The notes: generated by a model not told the origin, from the letters alone. Shown: positions 48,866-59,790, counted from the stretch's first letter. The stretch is DNA of 64,000 nucleotides from Algiphilus aromaticivorans DG1253 (GCF_000733765.1 NZ_JPOG01000001.1:2790001-2854000), one strand, 5' to 3'. Numbers and translations are program-made.

Positions 48866-49416
48866 TTAACAGCCTGCTCGATGCGGCCGTAGATGTCCTC
48901 GATGTCACCGACACCCTTGACGGTGACGAGCAGGTCGCGCTCCTCGTAATACTTGAGCAGCGGATGCGTCTGGTCGCGGAAGACCTTCATGCGATTGCGG
49001 ATGGTCTCCTCGGTATCGTCGGCACGACCGCGCTCCAGCAGACGCTTGACGATCTCTTCCTCGTCGGCCTCCAGGTGCACAACGCGATCCAGCGGCTTGC
49101 CCAACGCGATCAACAGCTCGTCCAGCGCCTCGGCCTGGGGCCGGCTGCGCGGAAAGCCGTCAAGAATGTAGCCGTTGGCGGCGTCCGGCTCATTGAGCCG
49201 CTCGCGGATCATGCCGATGACGACCTCGTCAGCCACCAGCTCGCCGGCATCCATCGCCGCCTTGGCCTTAAGGCCGAGCTCGCTGCCGGCGGCCACGGCC
49301 GCGCGCAGCAAATCGCCGGTAGAAACCTGGGGAATGCCGAGGCGCTCCATCAGCAGCGCACCCTGGGTACCCTTCCCGGAGCCGGGCGCACCCAGCAGAA
49401 CAAGTCGTTTGCTCAT
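48859..49416 (-). CDS. adk: Adenylate kinase (short type)
   Basis: 185 residues. GAPGSGKGTQGALL P-loop, DGFPRSRPQAEALD, and a short LID, without the zinc-containing extension of long bacterial enzymes. Balances ATP, ADP and AMP. Divergent from the PFK gene. Confidence 0.96.
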   Translation of the reverse strand: MSKRLVLLGAPGSGKGTQGALLMERLGIPQVSTGDLLRAAVAAGSELGLKAKAAMDAGELVADEVVIGMIRERLNEPDAANGYILDGFPRSRPQAEALDELLIALGKPLDRVVHLEADEEEIVKRLLERGRADDTEETIRNRMKVFRDQTHPLLKYYEERDLLVTVKGVGDIEDIYGRIEQAVNA

Positions 49417-49605
49417 AGTGAAGCGTTACTCGAGGGATCGTGTGGGCCGGGGCCCGGGGGCGAGCGCCACGCGGGCGACCGTAGAGCGGCGCAACGTTAA
49501 TGCCGGCTAGCGGCGAGGTCAATGTTGCAGTGCGTCGTAAGGCAGCGCTTTTTTGTACCATAGCGCCCCATCGCCGCGACCCGACACGCCCGGAACGTCT
49601 ACCGC

Positions 49606-50874
49606 ATGGCCGAGCAACGCAACGCTTTCTACGCGCAGTCCGGCGGCGTCACCGCCGTCATCAACGCTTCCGCCGCCGGGGTCATCGAGGCCGCCCGCGA
49701 GCATCCCGAGGCCATCGGCACGGTCTACGCCGGCGCCAACGGCATCCTCGGTGCGCTGCACGAGGAACTGATCGATACCAGCACGCTGAGCGCCGATGAC
49801 CTGCAAGCGCTCAAGCGCACGCCGGCCGGCGCCTTCGGCTCCTGCCGCCACAAGCTCAAGGGCTTCGACCGCAATCTCGCCGAGTACGAGCGCCTGATTG
49901 AGGTCTTCAAGGCCTTCGATATCGGCTACTTCTTCTACAACGGCGGCGGCGACTCGGCCGACACCTGCGACAAGATCAGCCAGCTCGGTGAGCGCATGGG
50001 CTACCCCATCCGTGCGGTTCACGTGCCCAAGACCATGGACAACGACCTGCCCGAGACCGACTGCTGCCCCGGCTTCGGCTCGGTGGCCAAGTACACCGCC
50101 GTGTCCATCGCCGAAGCCAGCCTGGACATCGCCTCCATGGCGCGCAGCTCCACCAAGGTCTTCATCCTGGAGGTGATGGGCCGCCACGCCGGCTGGACCG
50201 CCGCGGCCGGCGGCCTGGCCGCGCGCGAAGCCGACGACGGCCCGCAGATCCTGCTCTTTCCGGAGGTCGCCTTCGATCCCGAGCGCTTTCTCGCCAAGGT
50301 GCGCGAAACCGTCGAACGCGTCGGCTGGTGCACCATCGTCGCCTCCGAGGGCATCACCAACCCGGACGGCAGCCTCTTCGCCGAAGCCGGCGGCACCGAC
50401 GCCTTCGGCCACAAGCAGCTGGGCGGCGTCGCGCCGCGACTGGCCGACATGATCAAAGCCGAGCTCGGCTACAAGCATCACCATGCCGTAGCCGACTACC
50501 TGATGCGCGCGGCGCGCCACATCGCCTCGGCCACCGACCTCGAACAGAGCTACGCAGTCGGCCGCGCGGCCGTAGAGAAAGCCGTGGCCGGACGCAGCGG
50601 CATCATGGTGACCATCGACCGCGAATCCGACAGCCCCTACCGCTGGAGCATCGGCGAAGCGTCGCTGGAAGCAGTCGCCAACAACGAGCGCATGATGCCG
50701 CGTGAGTTCATCAGCGAGGACGGCTTTCACATCACCGAGGCCGCCCGCCGCTATCTGCAGCCGCTGATCGCCGGAGAGGCCTATCCGGCCTATCGTGACG
50801 GCCTGCCCGACTATTTCCGCTTCAAGCCACAGCTGGTCGCTCCCCGCACCGGCCGGCGCTACGAAGCGGCCTGA
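49606..50874 (+). CDS. pfp: 6-Phosphofructokinase, pyrophosphate-dependent type
   Basis: 422 residues. YNGGGDSADT replaces the GGDGS of ATP enzymes, and PKTMDNDLPETD (Lys before TMDND) replaces GTIDND; both changes mark PPi-dependent enzymes. MGRHAGWTAA is also typical. Catalyses reversible fructose-6-phosphate/fructose-1,6-bisphosphate conversion with PPi. The inorganic pyrophosphatase gene follows 53 bp downstream. Confidence 0.88.
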   Translation: MAEQRNAFYAQSGGVTAVINASAAGVIEAAREHPEAIGTVYAGANGILGALHEELIDTSTLSADDLQALKRTPAGAFGSCRHKLKGFDRNLAEYERLIEVFKAFDIGYFFYNGGGDSADTCDKISQLGERMGYPIRAVHVPKTMDNDLPETDCCPGFGSVAKYTAVSIAEASLDIASMARSSTKVFILEVMGRHAGWTAAAGGLAAREADDGPQILLFPEVAFDPERFLAKVRETVERVGWCTIVASEGITNPDGSLFAEAGGTDAFGHKQLGGVAPRLADMIKAELGYKHHHAVADYLMRAARHIASATDLEQSYAVGRAAVEKAVAGRSGIMVTIDRESDSPYRWSIGEASLEAVANNERMMPREFISEDGFHITEAARRYLQPLIAGEAYPAYRDGLPDYFRFKPQLVAPRTGRRYEAA

Positions 50875-50927
50875 ATCATCCCGCGCGTGCACGCGCACGG
50901 CATTCCACTCTCAAGGGAGCAAGCACA

Positions 50928-51461
50928 ATGAGTTTCAAGGACCTCGACCCGGGCAAGAAGGCGCCCGATGAATTCCTAGTCGTCATCGAGATCGCCGCCA
51001 ACGCCGGCCCGGTCAAGTACGAAGTCGACAAGGACACCGGCCTGCTGATCGTCGACCGCTTCATGAACGTCGCCATGCACTACCCGGCCAACTACGGCTA
51101 CGTGCCCGGCACGCTCTACGACGACGGCGACCCGGTCGACGTACTGGTGCTGACGCCGCATGACATCATCCCGGGCAGCGCCATCAAATGCCGCGCGGTG
51201 GCCGTGCTCGATACCGAGGACGAATCCGGCATGGACGCCAAGATCCTGGCCGTGCCGACCGACAAGGTCTCCACCGGCTACTACAAGGACATGAAGGACC
51301 TCGCCGACGTGCCGGAGCGCCTGCAGAACGAGATCCGCCACTTCTTCGAGCGCTACAAAGACCTCGAGGAAGGCAAGTGGGTCAAGATCTCCGGCTGGCG
51401 CGATGCCGCCGCGGCCAAGGGCGAGATCAGCAAGTCCATCGAGGCTTACAAGAAGAGCTGA
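50928..51461 (+). CDS. ppa: Inorganic pyrophosphatase (family I)
   Basis: 177 residues. PANYGYVPGTLYDDGDPVDV holds the catalytic Asp cluster and metal ligands; ISGWRDAAAAKGEI near the end. Hydrolyses PPi, so it competes with the adjacent PPi-PFK. AAGGGAG lies upstream of the ATG. Confidence 0.97.
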   Translation: MSFKDLDPGKKAPDEFLVVIEIAANAGPVKYEVDKDTGLLIVDRFMNVAMHYPANYGYVPGTLYDDGDPVDVLVLTPHDIIPGSAIKCRAVAVLDTEDESGMDAKILAVPTDKVSTGYYKDMKDLADVPERLQNEIRHFFERYKDLEEGKWVKISGWRDAAAAKGEISKSIEAYKKS

Positions 51462-51522
51462 TGCGACCCGGGCGGCGGCGCATGGCTGCCGCCGCCTTCA
51501 TCCCACGAGCAGGAGCGCCGCC

Positions 51523-51900
51523 ATGAACGAGATCATCGAGGACCGCCCGACGCCGGGCAGCGAAGGCGGCGACCACGGCAACGAGGGCGAGCGCAACGTC
51601 GTCATCATCGCCTACATCCTGCACGCCTGCGCCGTCTTCACTGGCCTGACCGCCATCGTCGGCGTCATCATCAATCACCTCAAGGTCAACGACACCGACA
51701 GCGCCTTCATCCGTAGCCATCACCGCTGGATGCTGCGCACCTTCTGGTGGGGTCTGCTCTGGTCGTTGATCTGCGGCGTGCTGACACTGATCTTCATCGG
51801 CTTGATCGGCTACGCCATCCTCGCCATCTGGTGGATCTACCGCATCGTGCGCGGCCTGCTCGCCTTCGCCGAGCGGCGACAACTTCCGCTGCCGGACTGA
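51523..51900 (+). CDS. Small membrane protein (DUF4870-like)
   Basis: 125 residues. Acidic hydrophilic N terminus, then three membrane helices with SHHRWMLRTFWWGLLWSLI in the middle. Function unknown. AGGAG nine bases before the ATG fixes the start. Followed at once by another membrane protein gene. Confidence 0.75.
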   Translation: MNEIIEDRPTPGSEGGDHGNEGERNVVIIAYILHACAVFTGLTAIVGVIINHLKVNDTDSAFIRSHHRWMLRTFWWGLLWSLICGVLTLIFIGLIGYAILAIWWIYRIVRGLLAFAERRQLPLPD

Positions 51901-51901
51901 C

Positions 51902-52387
51902 GTGCACGGCGTAACCGCCGGCTATCTGCTGGCTGGCAGCCTGGCAGTGCTGGTCTTCTTCGGCATGGGCTGGCTCGTGCTGCCCCTGCTGCCGCTGTTA
52001 CTGATCTGGCACGCGCTGCGCAGCCTGGGCGATCGCGGCGACATCGCGCACAGCCACGAAGCCTTTCTGCTGAGAAGCCATCTGCTGCTGGCGCTACTCC
52101 TGGTGCTGCTCTACGCGCTGCCGCTGGGCTGGGTGCTGAGCGCAATGGACCCGGATTCCGAGCTGGCCGCAGTGCTCGGCACGCGCGACCCGACGACTAT
52201 CACGCACTGGCTGAAGCTGTGGCTAGCCGACCAGCTGCGCGAGCCCTCCGGCGCCTTCGCCTTACAGATGGCTTCCGGCTTCTTCTGGTTCACTTCGCAT
52301 GCGCTGATCAGCATGGCGGTCGGCATCTACACCATGGTCCGCCTGCTGCGCCGCTTCCTGCGCTGGAGCGACCGCAAGCCCGCCTAG
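51902..52387 (+). CDS. Membrane protein of unknown function
   Basis: 161 residues, three or four membrane helices. GTG start one base after the previous stop, so coupled. The end overlaps the convergent kinase gene by four bases. Family not recognised. Confidence 0.65.
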   Translation: MHGVTAGYLLAGSLAVLVFFGMGWLVLPLLPLLLIWHALRSLGDRGDIAHSHEAFLLRSHLLLALLLVLLYALPLGWVLSAMDPDSELAAVLGTRDPTTITHWLKLWLADQLREPSGAFALQMASGFFWFTSHALISMAVGIYTMVRLLRRFLRWSDRKPA

Positions 52388-52893
52388 GCCTTGAGCGCAG
52401 CCAGTACTTCGGCCAGCTGATCCTCGACGGGCAGCATCCCGCTCACCACCAGCGTGCCCGCCTCGGCCGGTGCGAAGCGCGCCGCAACCTGCCGCACGAG
52501 CTTCGGCGTACGTTCCTTGGAGCTGTGCGCCTGGGCGCGTACACGCTGCTGCGCCGTGCGCAGGCTCACGCGCAGCTCCACCCCTAGCCAGCGTGCCCCG
52601 TAGGCCGCCGCCATACCCGCGGCGATGCGCCGATTCCCCACGGAAGCGAAGGTCATGCCATCGATGATGGCTCCCTGACCACCGGCAAGCATCGCGCGCA
52701 GCGCCTGCCAGAGCGCGGCGTTAGCCGCCGGCTTCTCGTCGACGCCGGACACATGCGCCGGGAACATCGCCGCGCGCATGGCGTCGCGGTCCAGTACCAC
52801 CAAGCCGGTACGCGCTGCCAATTCTGCGGCCAGAGTCGACTTGCCGCTGCCAGGCAGCCCCATCAAAGCAACGACAGCAAAGAGCGGCGTCAT
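52384..52893 (-). CDS. P-loop kinase-like protein (AAA_33/zeta-type fold)
   Basis: 169 residues. Walker A GLPGSGKSTLAAELA at about 11-25 and LDRDAMRAAMF; a small-molecule kinase fold of unknown substrate. Four bp after the ROK kinase gene, so likely the same operon and perhaps sugar metabolism. A longer open frame upstream overlaps that gene and was dropped. Confidence 0.78.
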   Translation of the reverse strand: MTPLFAVVALMGLPGSGKSTLAAELAARTGLVVLDRDAMRAAMFPAHVSGVDEKPAANAALWQALRAMLAGGQGAIIDGMTFASVGNRRIAAGMAAAYGARWLGVELRVSLRTAQQRVRAQAHSSKERTPKLVRQVAARFAPAEAGTLVVSGMLPVEDQLAEVLAALKA

Positions 52894-52897
52894 CGTG

Positions 52898-53824
52898 TCA
52901 CTGCCCTTCCAGTGGCCACAGCCACGCCGCGCCGCGCACGCCGGAGCTGTCGCCAAAGCGCGCCGGCACCAGCTTGGTATCCACCCGGTCCGAGAACACC
53001 CACTCCGTCCACAGCGCCGGGACGTGCCGGTACATCCGATCAATGCCGGACAGGCCGCCGCCGACGACGATCACCTCTGGATCGAGAATATTAACGATGC
53101 TGGCCAGCGCCCGCGCCAGCCGGTCCTCCCAACGCGCCAGCGTCGCCATGGCCTGATGATCGCCGGCCTCGGCCGCCGCGCAGATCGCCTGAGCATTCTC
53201 TGCCTGGCCACCACTGCGCTCGTGATCGGCGAGCAGACCTGGGCCGCAGCACCAGGTCTCGATGGAGCCATAGCGACCATCCCAGCCCTTCGGGCCCGGC
53301 ACCTCATTCCATTCCGGTCGCGGCCAGGGCAAGGGGTTATGCCCCCACTCGCCAGCGATGGCGTTGGGCCCGGCCAGCAGCCGACCGTCGACAACAACGC
53401 CGCCGCCAACACCGGTACCGAGAATCACGCCGAAGACCGTGCCCCCACCAGCCGCTGCACCGTCCGTAGCCTCCGACAGCGCGAAGCAGTCCGCGTCGTT
53501 GGCAATGCGCACCTCGCGCCCCAGCGCCGCCATCAGGTCTTCGCGCAGCATCTGGTCATTCAGGCAGACGGAATTCGAGTTCTTCATCCGCCCCGTTGCC
53601 CGCGACACCGCCCCCGGCGTACCGGCCCCCACCGGCACGCCCGTCAAGCCCTGCTCACGCTCCACGGCCGTCACCATCTCCCGAACCTGCCGGATGATCG
53701 CGCCATAGTCACCAACCGGCGTCGCCTCCCGCCGCCGCGCAACGAACTCGCCCTCCGCATCGAGCAATGCGACCTCGATCTTCGTGCCGCCGAGATCGAC
53801 GCCGATGCGGTAGGTGGAAGACAT
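52898..53824 (-). CDS. ROK family sugar kinase (fructokinase/Mak-like)
   Basis: 308 residues. ATP site GVDLGGTKIEVALLD at 8-22, catalytic Asp in ANDADCFALSE, LGTGVGGGVVVDGRLL, and GEWGHNPLPWPRP. The expected Cys-rich zinc motif after this point is replaced by GPKGWDGRYGSIETWCCG, with no Cys at the usual positions. Overall closest to the Mak group, which phosphorylates fructose or other hexoses; exact sugar unknown. A GTG/ATG four codons earlier (53836) is possible. Confidence 0.83.
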   Translation of the reverse strand: MSSTYRIGVDLGGTKIEVALLDAEGEFVARRREATPVGDYGAIIRQVREMVTAVEREQGLTGVPVGAGTPGAVSRATGRMKNSNSVCLNDQMLREDLMAALGREVRIANDADCFALSEATDGAAAGGGTVFGVILGTGVGGGVVVDGRLLAGPNAIAGEWGHNPLPWPRPEWNEVPGPKGWDGRYGSIETWCCGPGLLADHERSGGQAENAQAICAAAEAGDHQAMATLARWEDRLARALASIVNILDPEVIVVGGGLSGIDRMYRHVPALWTEWVFSDRVDTKLVPARFGDSSGVRGAAWLWPLEGQ

Positions 53825-54493
53825 TGCAGAGACCATTAAAGAGGGGGCTTAGGAAGAGCGAACGTAATTCGTATCCTACTGGCGTCAGCGTCAGAACAGC
53901 TGACGAAGACTCCGTTCAACCCAGCGTGCGCGGGAGTTACTCAGCCCTGGAAGGCGCTGGCATCTAGCCACCATCAAGGGCGCGACCAAGCGACAAGAAG
54001 CCTGGTTGCAGAGCTTTCGACGCAGCGCCAAGCCCTGCATGGAGCGCAAGCGACATCGCGCGAGAGGAAGAGCGCGATCTGCTCAAGGATGAATAGGTCA
54101 GTGCCCGGGCAGGGACCTCCAGCGCACCCTGCTTTCGCGAGCGGCCGAAGCCGCGGCAGCCGTCGGAGGCTATTTACGGCACGTCTCGGACACCGAACCC
54201 GCAGCATACGCCTGCAGGAGAACGGATCCAACGACCGGTACATAGCTTCGCGCCCGCGGACGCGGGACCCAAAGCATATTGAAACAAGGCAACCAGCGCT
54301 TGAGTTCCTGCCGCCCGAAGAGCCATAAAATCCGACGACCAAGCACGTCTGCTGCGCACTCGCGGCGGCAATCATCTTTACGGCCCACTTGATCATGAGC
54401 ACACTCGATCACCGTCTCACGCAAGAAACGACCGCGCATCATGGCCGAACGATCGCGCCGGGACGCGAACGAACCCCGATAGACGAAATTGCG
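53825..54493. other. Intergenic region, no gene supported
   Basis: About 670 bp between the ROK gene and the CRISPR flank. Open frames exist on both strands, but their products lack motifs and ribosome sites. The base composition is less GC-rich than the flanks; it could be decayed foreign DNA. Confidence 0.4.
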
Positions 54494-54691
54494 ATGCATG
54501 AATATGCCAAAACGCAGCCGCGGCCGGGCGACACCCTGATCGGGGGCGCGGTTATCGCCGCTTTTCTGGGGGTGCTGGCAATTTTTCTCGATGAAATCGG
54601 CGAGCCGTCATTCGCTTTCACCCTCGCAGCTGTTCTCGCGATCGCGGGCGCTGTGCGCCGAATCAGGCATTCCCCTCGGGACCCCAAGTAG
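54494..54691 (+). CDS. Small membrane protein (doubtful)
   Basis: 65 residues from the ATG at 54494, or 100 from 54389. Two hydrophobic segments (LIGGAVIAAFLGVLAIFL and FAFTLAAVLAIAGA) and a basic tail look protein-like, but no family is recognised. Ends 70 bp before the last, degenerate CRISPR repeat. Confidence 0.35.
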   Translation: MHEYAKTQPRPGDTLIGGAVIAAFLGVLAIFLDEIGEPSFAFTLAAVLAIAGAVRRIRHSPRDPK

Positions 54692-54761
54692 CCCAAACGC
54701 TAAGCCGGAGAAAACGAAACGGTCGCCTCGCACCAACATTCGTATCCGCGCGCCTCACGAC

Positions 54762-57700
54762 CAGCTCATCCCCGCGCCTGCGGGGAACACCTCTACGCCG
54801 AGCGCATCCACTACGACCCGGCCGGTTCATCCCCGCGCCTGCGGGGAACACTCAACATCGGCCACATCGTCGGCACGATCCTCCGGTTCATCCCCGCGCC
54901 TGCGGGGAACACCGAATAGACGACGCCGTCATCGTCGGTGGAGACGGTTCATCCCCGCGCCTGCGGGGAACACGCCGCACCGCCGAGGCTGTTTTCCAGC
55001 TGCACCGGTTCATCCCCGCGCCTGCGGGGAACACGAGCGCACGAAGGCCTTTCGCCGGCGAAAGGTCGGTTCATCCCCGCGCCTGCGGGGAACACACGGG
55101 CTCTGGCAAGAGCCTCATACTCGCCGACGGTTCATCCCCGCGCCTGCGGGGAACACCCGTGACGCAGGCCGCCAAGGGAGAGTTCGAGCGGTTCATCCCC
55201 GCGCCTGCGGGGAACACTGGCGGCTGCCGGTCGCGGGCCACAGCGCGATCGGTTCATCCCCGCGCCTGCGGGGAACACCCGTGACGCAGGCCGCCAAGGG
55301 AGAGTTCGAGCGGTTCATCCCCGCGCCTGCGGGGAACACTGGCGGCTGCCGGTCGCGGGCCACAGCGCGATCGGTTCATCCCCGCGCCTGCGGGGAACAC
55401 TCGCCCAGGCGCCGCCAGATGTCCGGCATAGCCGGTTCATCCCCGCGCCTGCGGGGAACACATGCCGCCGGACCCAATGGAGACGACGGGGCACGGTTCA
55501 TCCCCGCGCCTGCGGGGAACACTCAAGCCGCAGCAAAAGATAAAAGCTATTACCCGGTTCATCCCCGCGCCTGCGGGGAACACACGACACTAGCAACGTG
55601 CCCGTTTTGCGCCAGCGGTTCATCCCCGCGCCTGCGGGGAACACCCAGGCGGCGATACTCGGCGGCCAGGCGTGCGAGTTCGGTTCATCCCCGCGCCTGC
55701 GGGGAACACTGTAGTCGCGGCGCTCGGCGTGGTGGTCCTGGCGGTTCATCCCCGCGCCTGCGGGGAACACATCATTTCCGGGGGCCGGGGCGTCACCCAC
55801 GCCGGTTCATCCCCGCGCCTGCGGGGAACACCAGTACTGATCGCGGAAGCGATCGGCGAGCTGCGGTTCATCCCCGCGCCTGCGGGGAACACAGTTTTTC
55901 CAGCTGGTCGAGGAGCATCGCGTGCGGTTCATCCCCGCGCCTGCGGGGAACACTACGACCGAGATGACACAAATCGGCGAGGAATCGGTTCATCCCCGCG
56001 CCTGCGGGGAACACCTCGATGATGCGGGACCAATAGCCATCCTGGCCGGTTCATCCCCGCGCCTGCGGGGAACACGGCGTTGGCGTGGCCGGATTTGCGG
56101 CGGATGGCGGTTCATCCCCGCGCCTGCGGGGAACACGTGATCGACGAGGTTTCTTTGTACGCCGGGCTTCGGTTCATCCCCGCGCCTGCGGGGAACACGG
56201 CTGGGTCGAGGTCAGCCGCAGCCCCGATCCCGGTTCATCCCCGCGCCTGCGGGGAACACGGCTGTTCGCTGGACGATCCCAAGTCGGTGACCGGTTCATC
56301 CCCGCGCCTGCGGGGAACACGTCTACGGCGAGATCGCGCACATCATCGCTTACGGTTCATCCCCGCGCCTGCGGGGAACACACCTGGTCAGGCGTTCGGC
56401 CGTCGAGCGCGTCCGGTTCATCCCCGCGCCTGCGGGGAACACCCGGCCGAGGTCGTCGTCATGATTGATTCGGTCGGTTCATCCCCGCGCCTGCGGGGAA
56501 CACGCGTCAGGGTCATCGGTGACGTGGTGAGTGATCGGTTCATCCCCGCGCCTGCGGGGAACACCTCCTCCGGTGCGACACAGATTTTGCGTCGCTCGGT
56601 TCATCCCCGCGCCTGCGGGGAACACTCGATTCCAGCATCCACGACGTGGGCGGCGATCGGTTCATCCCCGCGCCTGCGGGGAACACGTGCGAGCCGTCGT
56701 TCTTCCGGACCTGGTGCGCGGTTCATCCCCGCGCCTGCGGGGAACACCAGGCACCAGGCCCGGAACAAATCCCAGATGTCGGTTCATCCCCGCGCCTGCG
56801 GGGAACACTCGGATTCCCGGTTACCGATATCGCCGACGCTCGGTTCATCCCCGCGCCTGCGGGGAACACGGTGAAGCGCGTGAGGCTGCCCGGGGTGCGG
56901 TCGGTTCATCCCCGCGCCTGCGGGGAACACGCCCTGCAGGCAGTTGAGCAGCACGAACAGGGCGGTTCATCCCCGCGCCTGCGGGGAACACTCGCGCGCG
57001 ACGATGGCCGCATCCAGGTTCTCCGGTTCATCCCCGCGCCTGCGGGGAACACCCGACGCCCTCGGGGATCATCGTCGGGTCGACCGGTTCATCCCCGCGC
57101 CTGCGGGGAACACGTCTGGACCCGCTGCTGCGCGAAACCGAGGTGCGGTTCATCCCCGCGCCTGCGGGGAACACGCGCGGCGCGGCTGGCGGCAACTAAA
57201 GCCGTCCGGTTCATCCCCGCGCCTGCGGGGAACACGACGACCGGCCGACGCCGTTCAACCACAACGACGGTTCATCCCCGCGCCTGCGGGGAACACTTCT
57301 GCGCCTCGCGCGTCAGCTGGTGCTTGGTCGGTTCATCCCCGCGCCTGCGGGGAACACATGGTGAACGCCCTGCGCGTTGCGGCGCAGCGCGGTTCATCCC
57401 CGCGCCTGCGGGGAACACGCGGCTGATGTCGCCCAGGGTCTGCTCGAAGGCGGTTCATCCCCGCGCCTGCGGGGAACACCCAACGCCATCGGGGATCATC
57501 GTCGGGTCGACCGGTTCATCCCCGCGCCTGCGGGGAACACACGAGTCAGACTACCCGCTGCAGGGCATCCGTCGGTTCATCCCCGCGCCTGCGGGGAACA
57601 CAAGATGCGCGTATCGCAGCGTCGTGCGGATATCGGTTCATCCCCGCGCCTGCGGGGAACACCCATCGACGCCCACCACCGGGACGATGCCGCCCGGTTC

Positions 57701-58455
57701 ATCCCCGCGCCTGCGGGGAACACAGACCCGCTCCCAGCCGAGGGGGGATCTCGCGCGGTTCATCCCCGCGCCTGCGGGGAACACGCCGAGCGGAAACTCG
57801 CGCGTAGCGCCGAAGGCGGTTCATCCCCGCGCCTGCGGGGAACACACCTGCCGGCTCCATTCCAGCTCGCACAGCGTCGGTTCATCCCCGCGCCTGCGGG
57901 GAACACATCCGGTTGCCGGCGATGATGTCGGGCCGGCACGGTTCATCCCCGCGCCTGCGGGGAACACCTGCGCAATAGCCTCGCGCCAGTCGGTCGGGCC
58001 GGTTCATCCCCGCGCCTGCGGGGAACACCAGGTGAAGGGCGAGATCAGCGTCATCGACAACGGTTCATCCCCGCGCCTGCGGGGAACACGCGCTGCTCAA
58101 GGACGTGCTGCCCGGCCAGACCGGTTCATCCCCGCGCCTGCGGGGAACACTGAAGCCCGCCTCGAGCGGGCTCCTCATTCTTCGGTTCATCCCCGCGCCT
58201 GCGGGGAACACCGGGTCGCGGCCTTCCAGGACCTGCATCAGCGCGGTTCATCCCCGCGCCTGCGGGGAACACCAGAAGGAAGTCTCCCGGATAAAGGCTG
58301 CGCGCGGTTCATCCCCGCGCCTGCGGGGAACACACGCCGACGGCGGTCGCTGCTGGCACGCCGGACGGTTCATCCCCGCGCCTGCGGGGAACACCTCGGC
58401 TTCCAGCTGCCCGCGACCCGCGACGGCGGTTCATCCCCGCGCCTGCGGGGAACAC
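54762..58455 (-). CRISPR. Type I-E CRISPR array, 61 repeats and 60 spacers
   Basis: 29-bp repeats beginning CGGTTCATCCCC and ending GGGGAACAC on the plus strand, with a CCCCGC/GCGGGG stem. The reverse strand gives the standard I-E form (GTGTTCCCCGC...), so transcription is leftward from the leader beside cas2. Spacers are 32 bp except one of 33 (56137-56169) and one of 36 (55645-55680). The leader-distal repeat (54762-54790) has two mismatches, as expected for the old end; the others appear identical. Spacers 55157-55188/55218-55249 are repeated exactly at 55279-55310/55340-55371. Confidence 0.99.
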
Positions 58456-58549
58456 TCTTCGCGTAACCGCCTGATCCATAAGGGCAGAAACTTGAAGGAA
58501 AATTCTACCGGCGATTTAGGCGACGTGCCGCCGGCAAGTATCCGGGTTG
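58456..58549 (-). promoter_or_regulatory. CRISPR leader
   Basis: 94 bp between cas2 and the first repeat. It is AT-richer than its surroundings (TAGAATTTTCC on the transcribed strand) and should contain the array promoter and integration signals. No confident -35 could be placed. Confidence 0.7.
58464..58476 (-). promoter_or_regulatory. IHF-like site in the leader
   Basis: GATCAGGCGGTTA on the leftward strand, 8 bp from the first repeat. It matches WATCAANNNNTTR at all but two positions, and IHF binds at this place in the E. coli I-E leader to direct Cas1-Cas2. Weak match, strong position. Confidence 0.35.

Positions 58550-59789
<1,240 letters not shown>

Positions 59790-59790
<1 letters not shown>

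Noticed and set aside
53974-54402. 142-codon frame on the minus strand near the array
   Set aside because: Cys/Arg-rich product without a motif or ribosome site; possibly a decayed remnant, but nothing recognisable.
54762-58455. Self-targeting spacers
   Set aside because: No spacer was seen to match another part of the window by eye; a real search could not be run.
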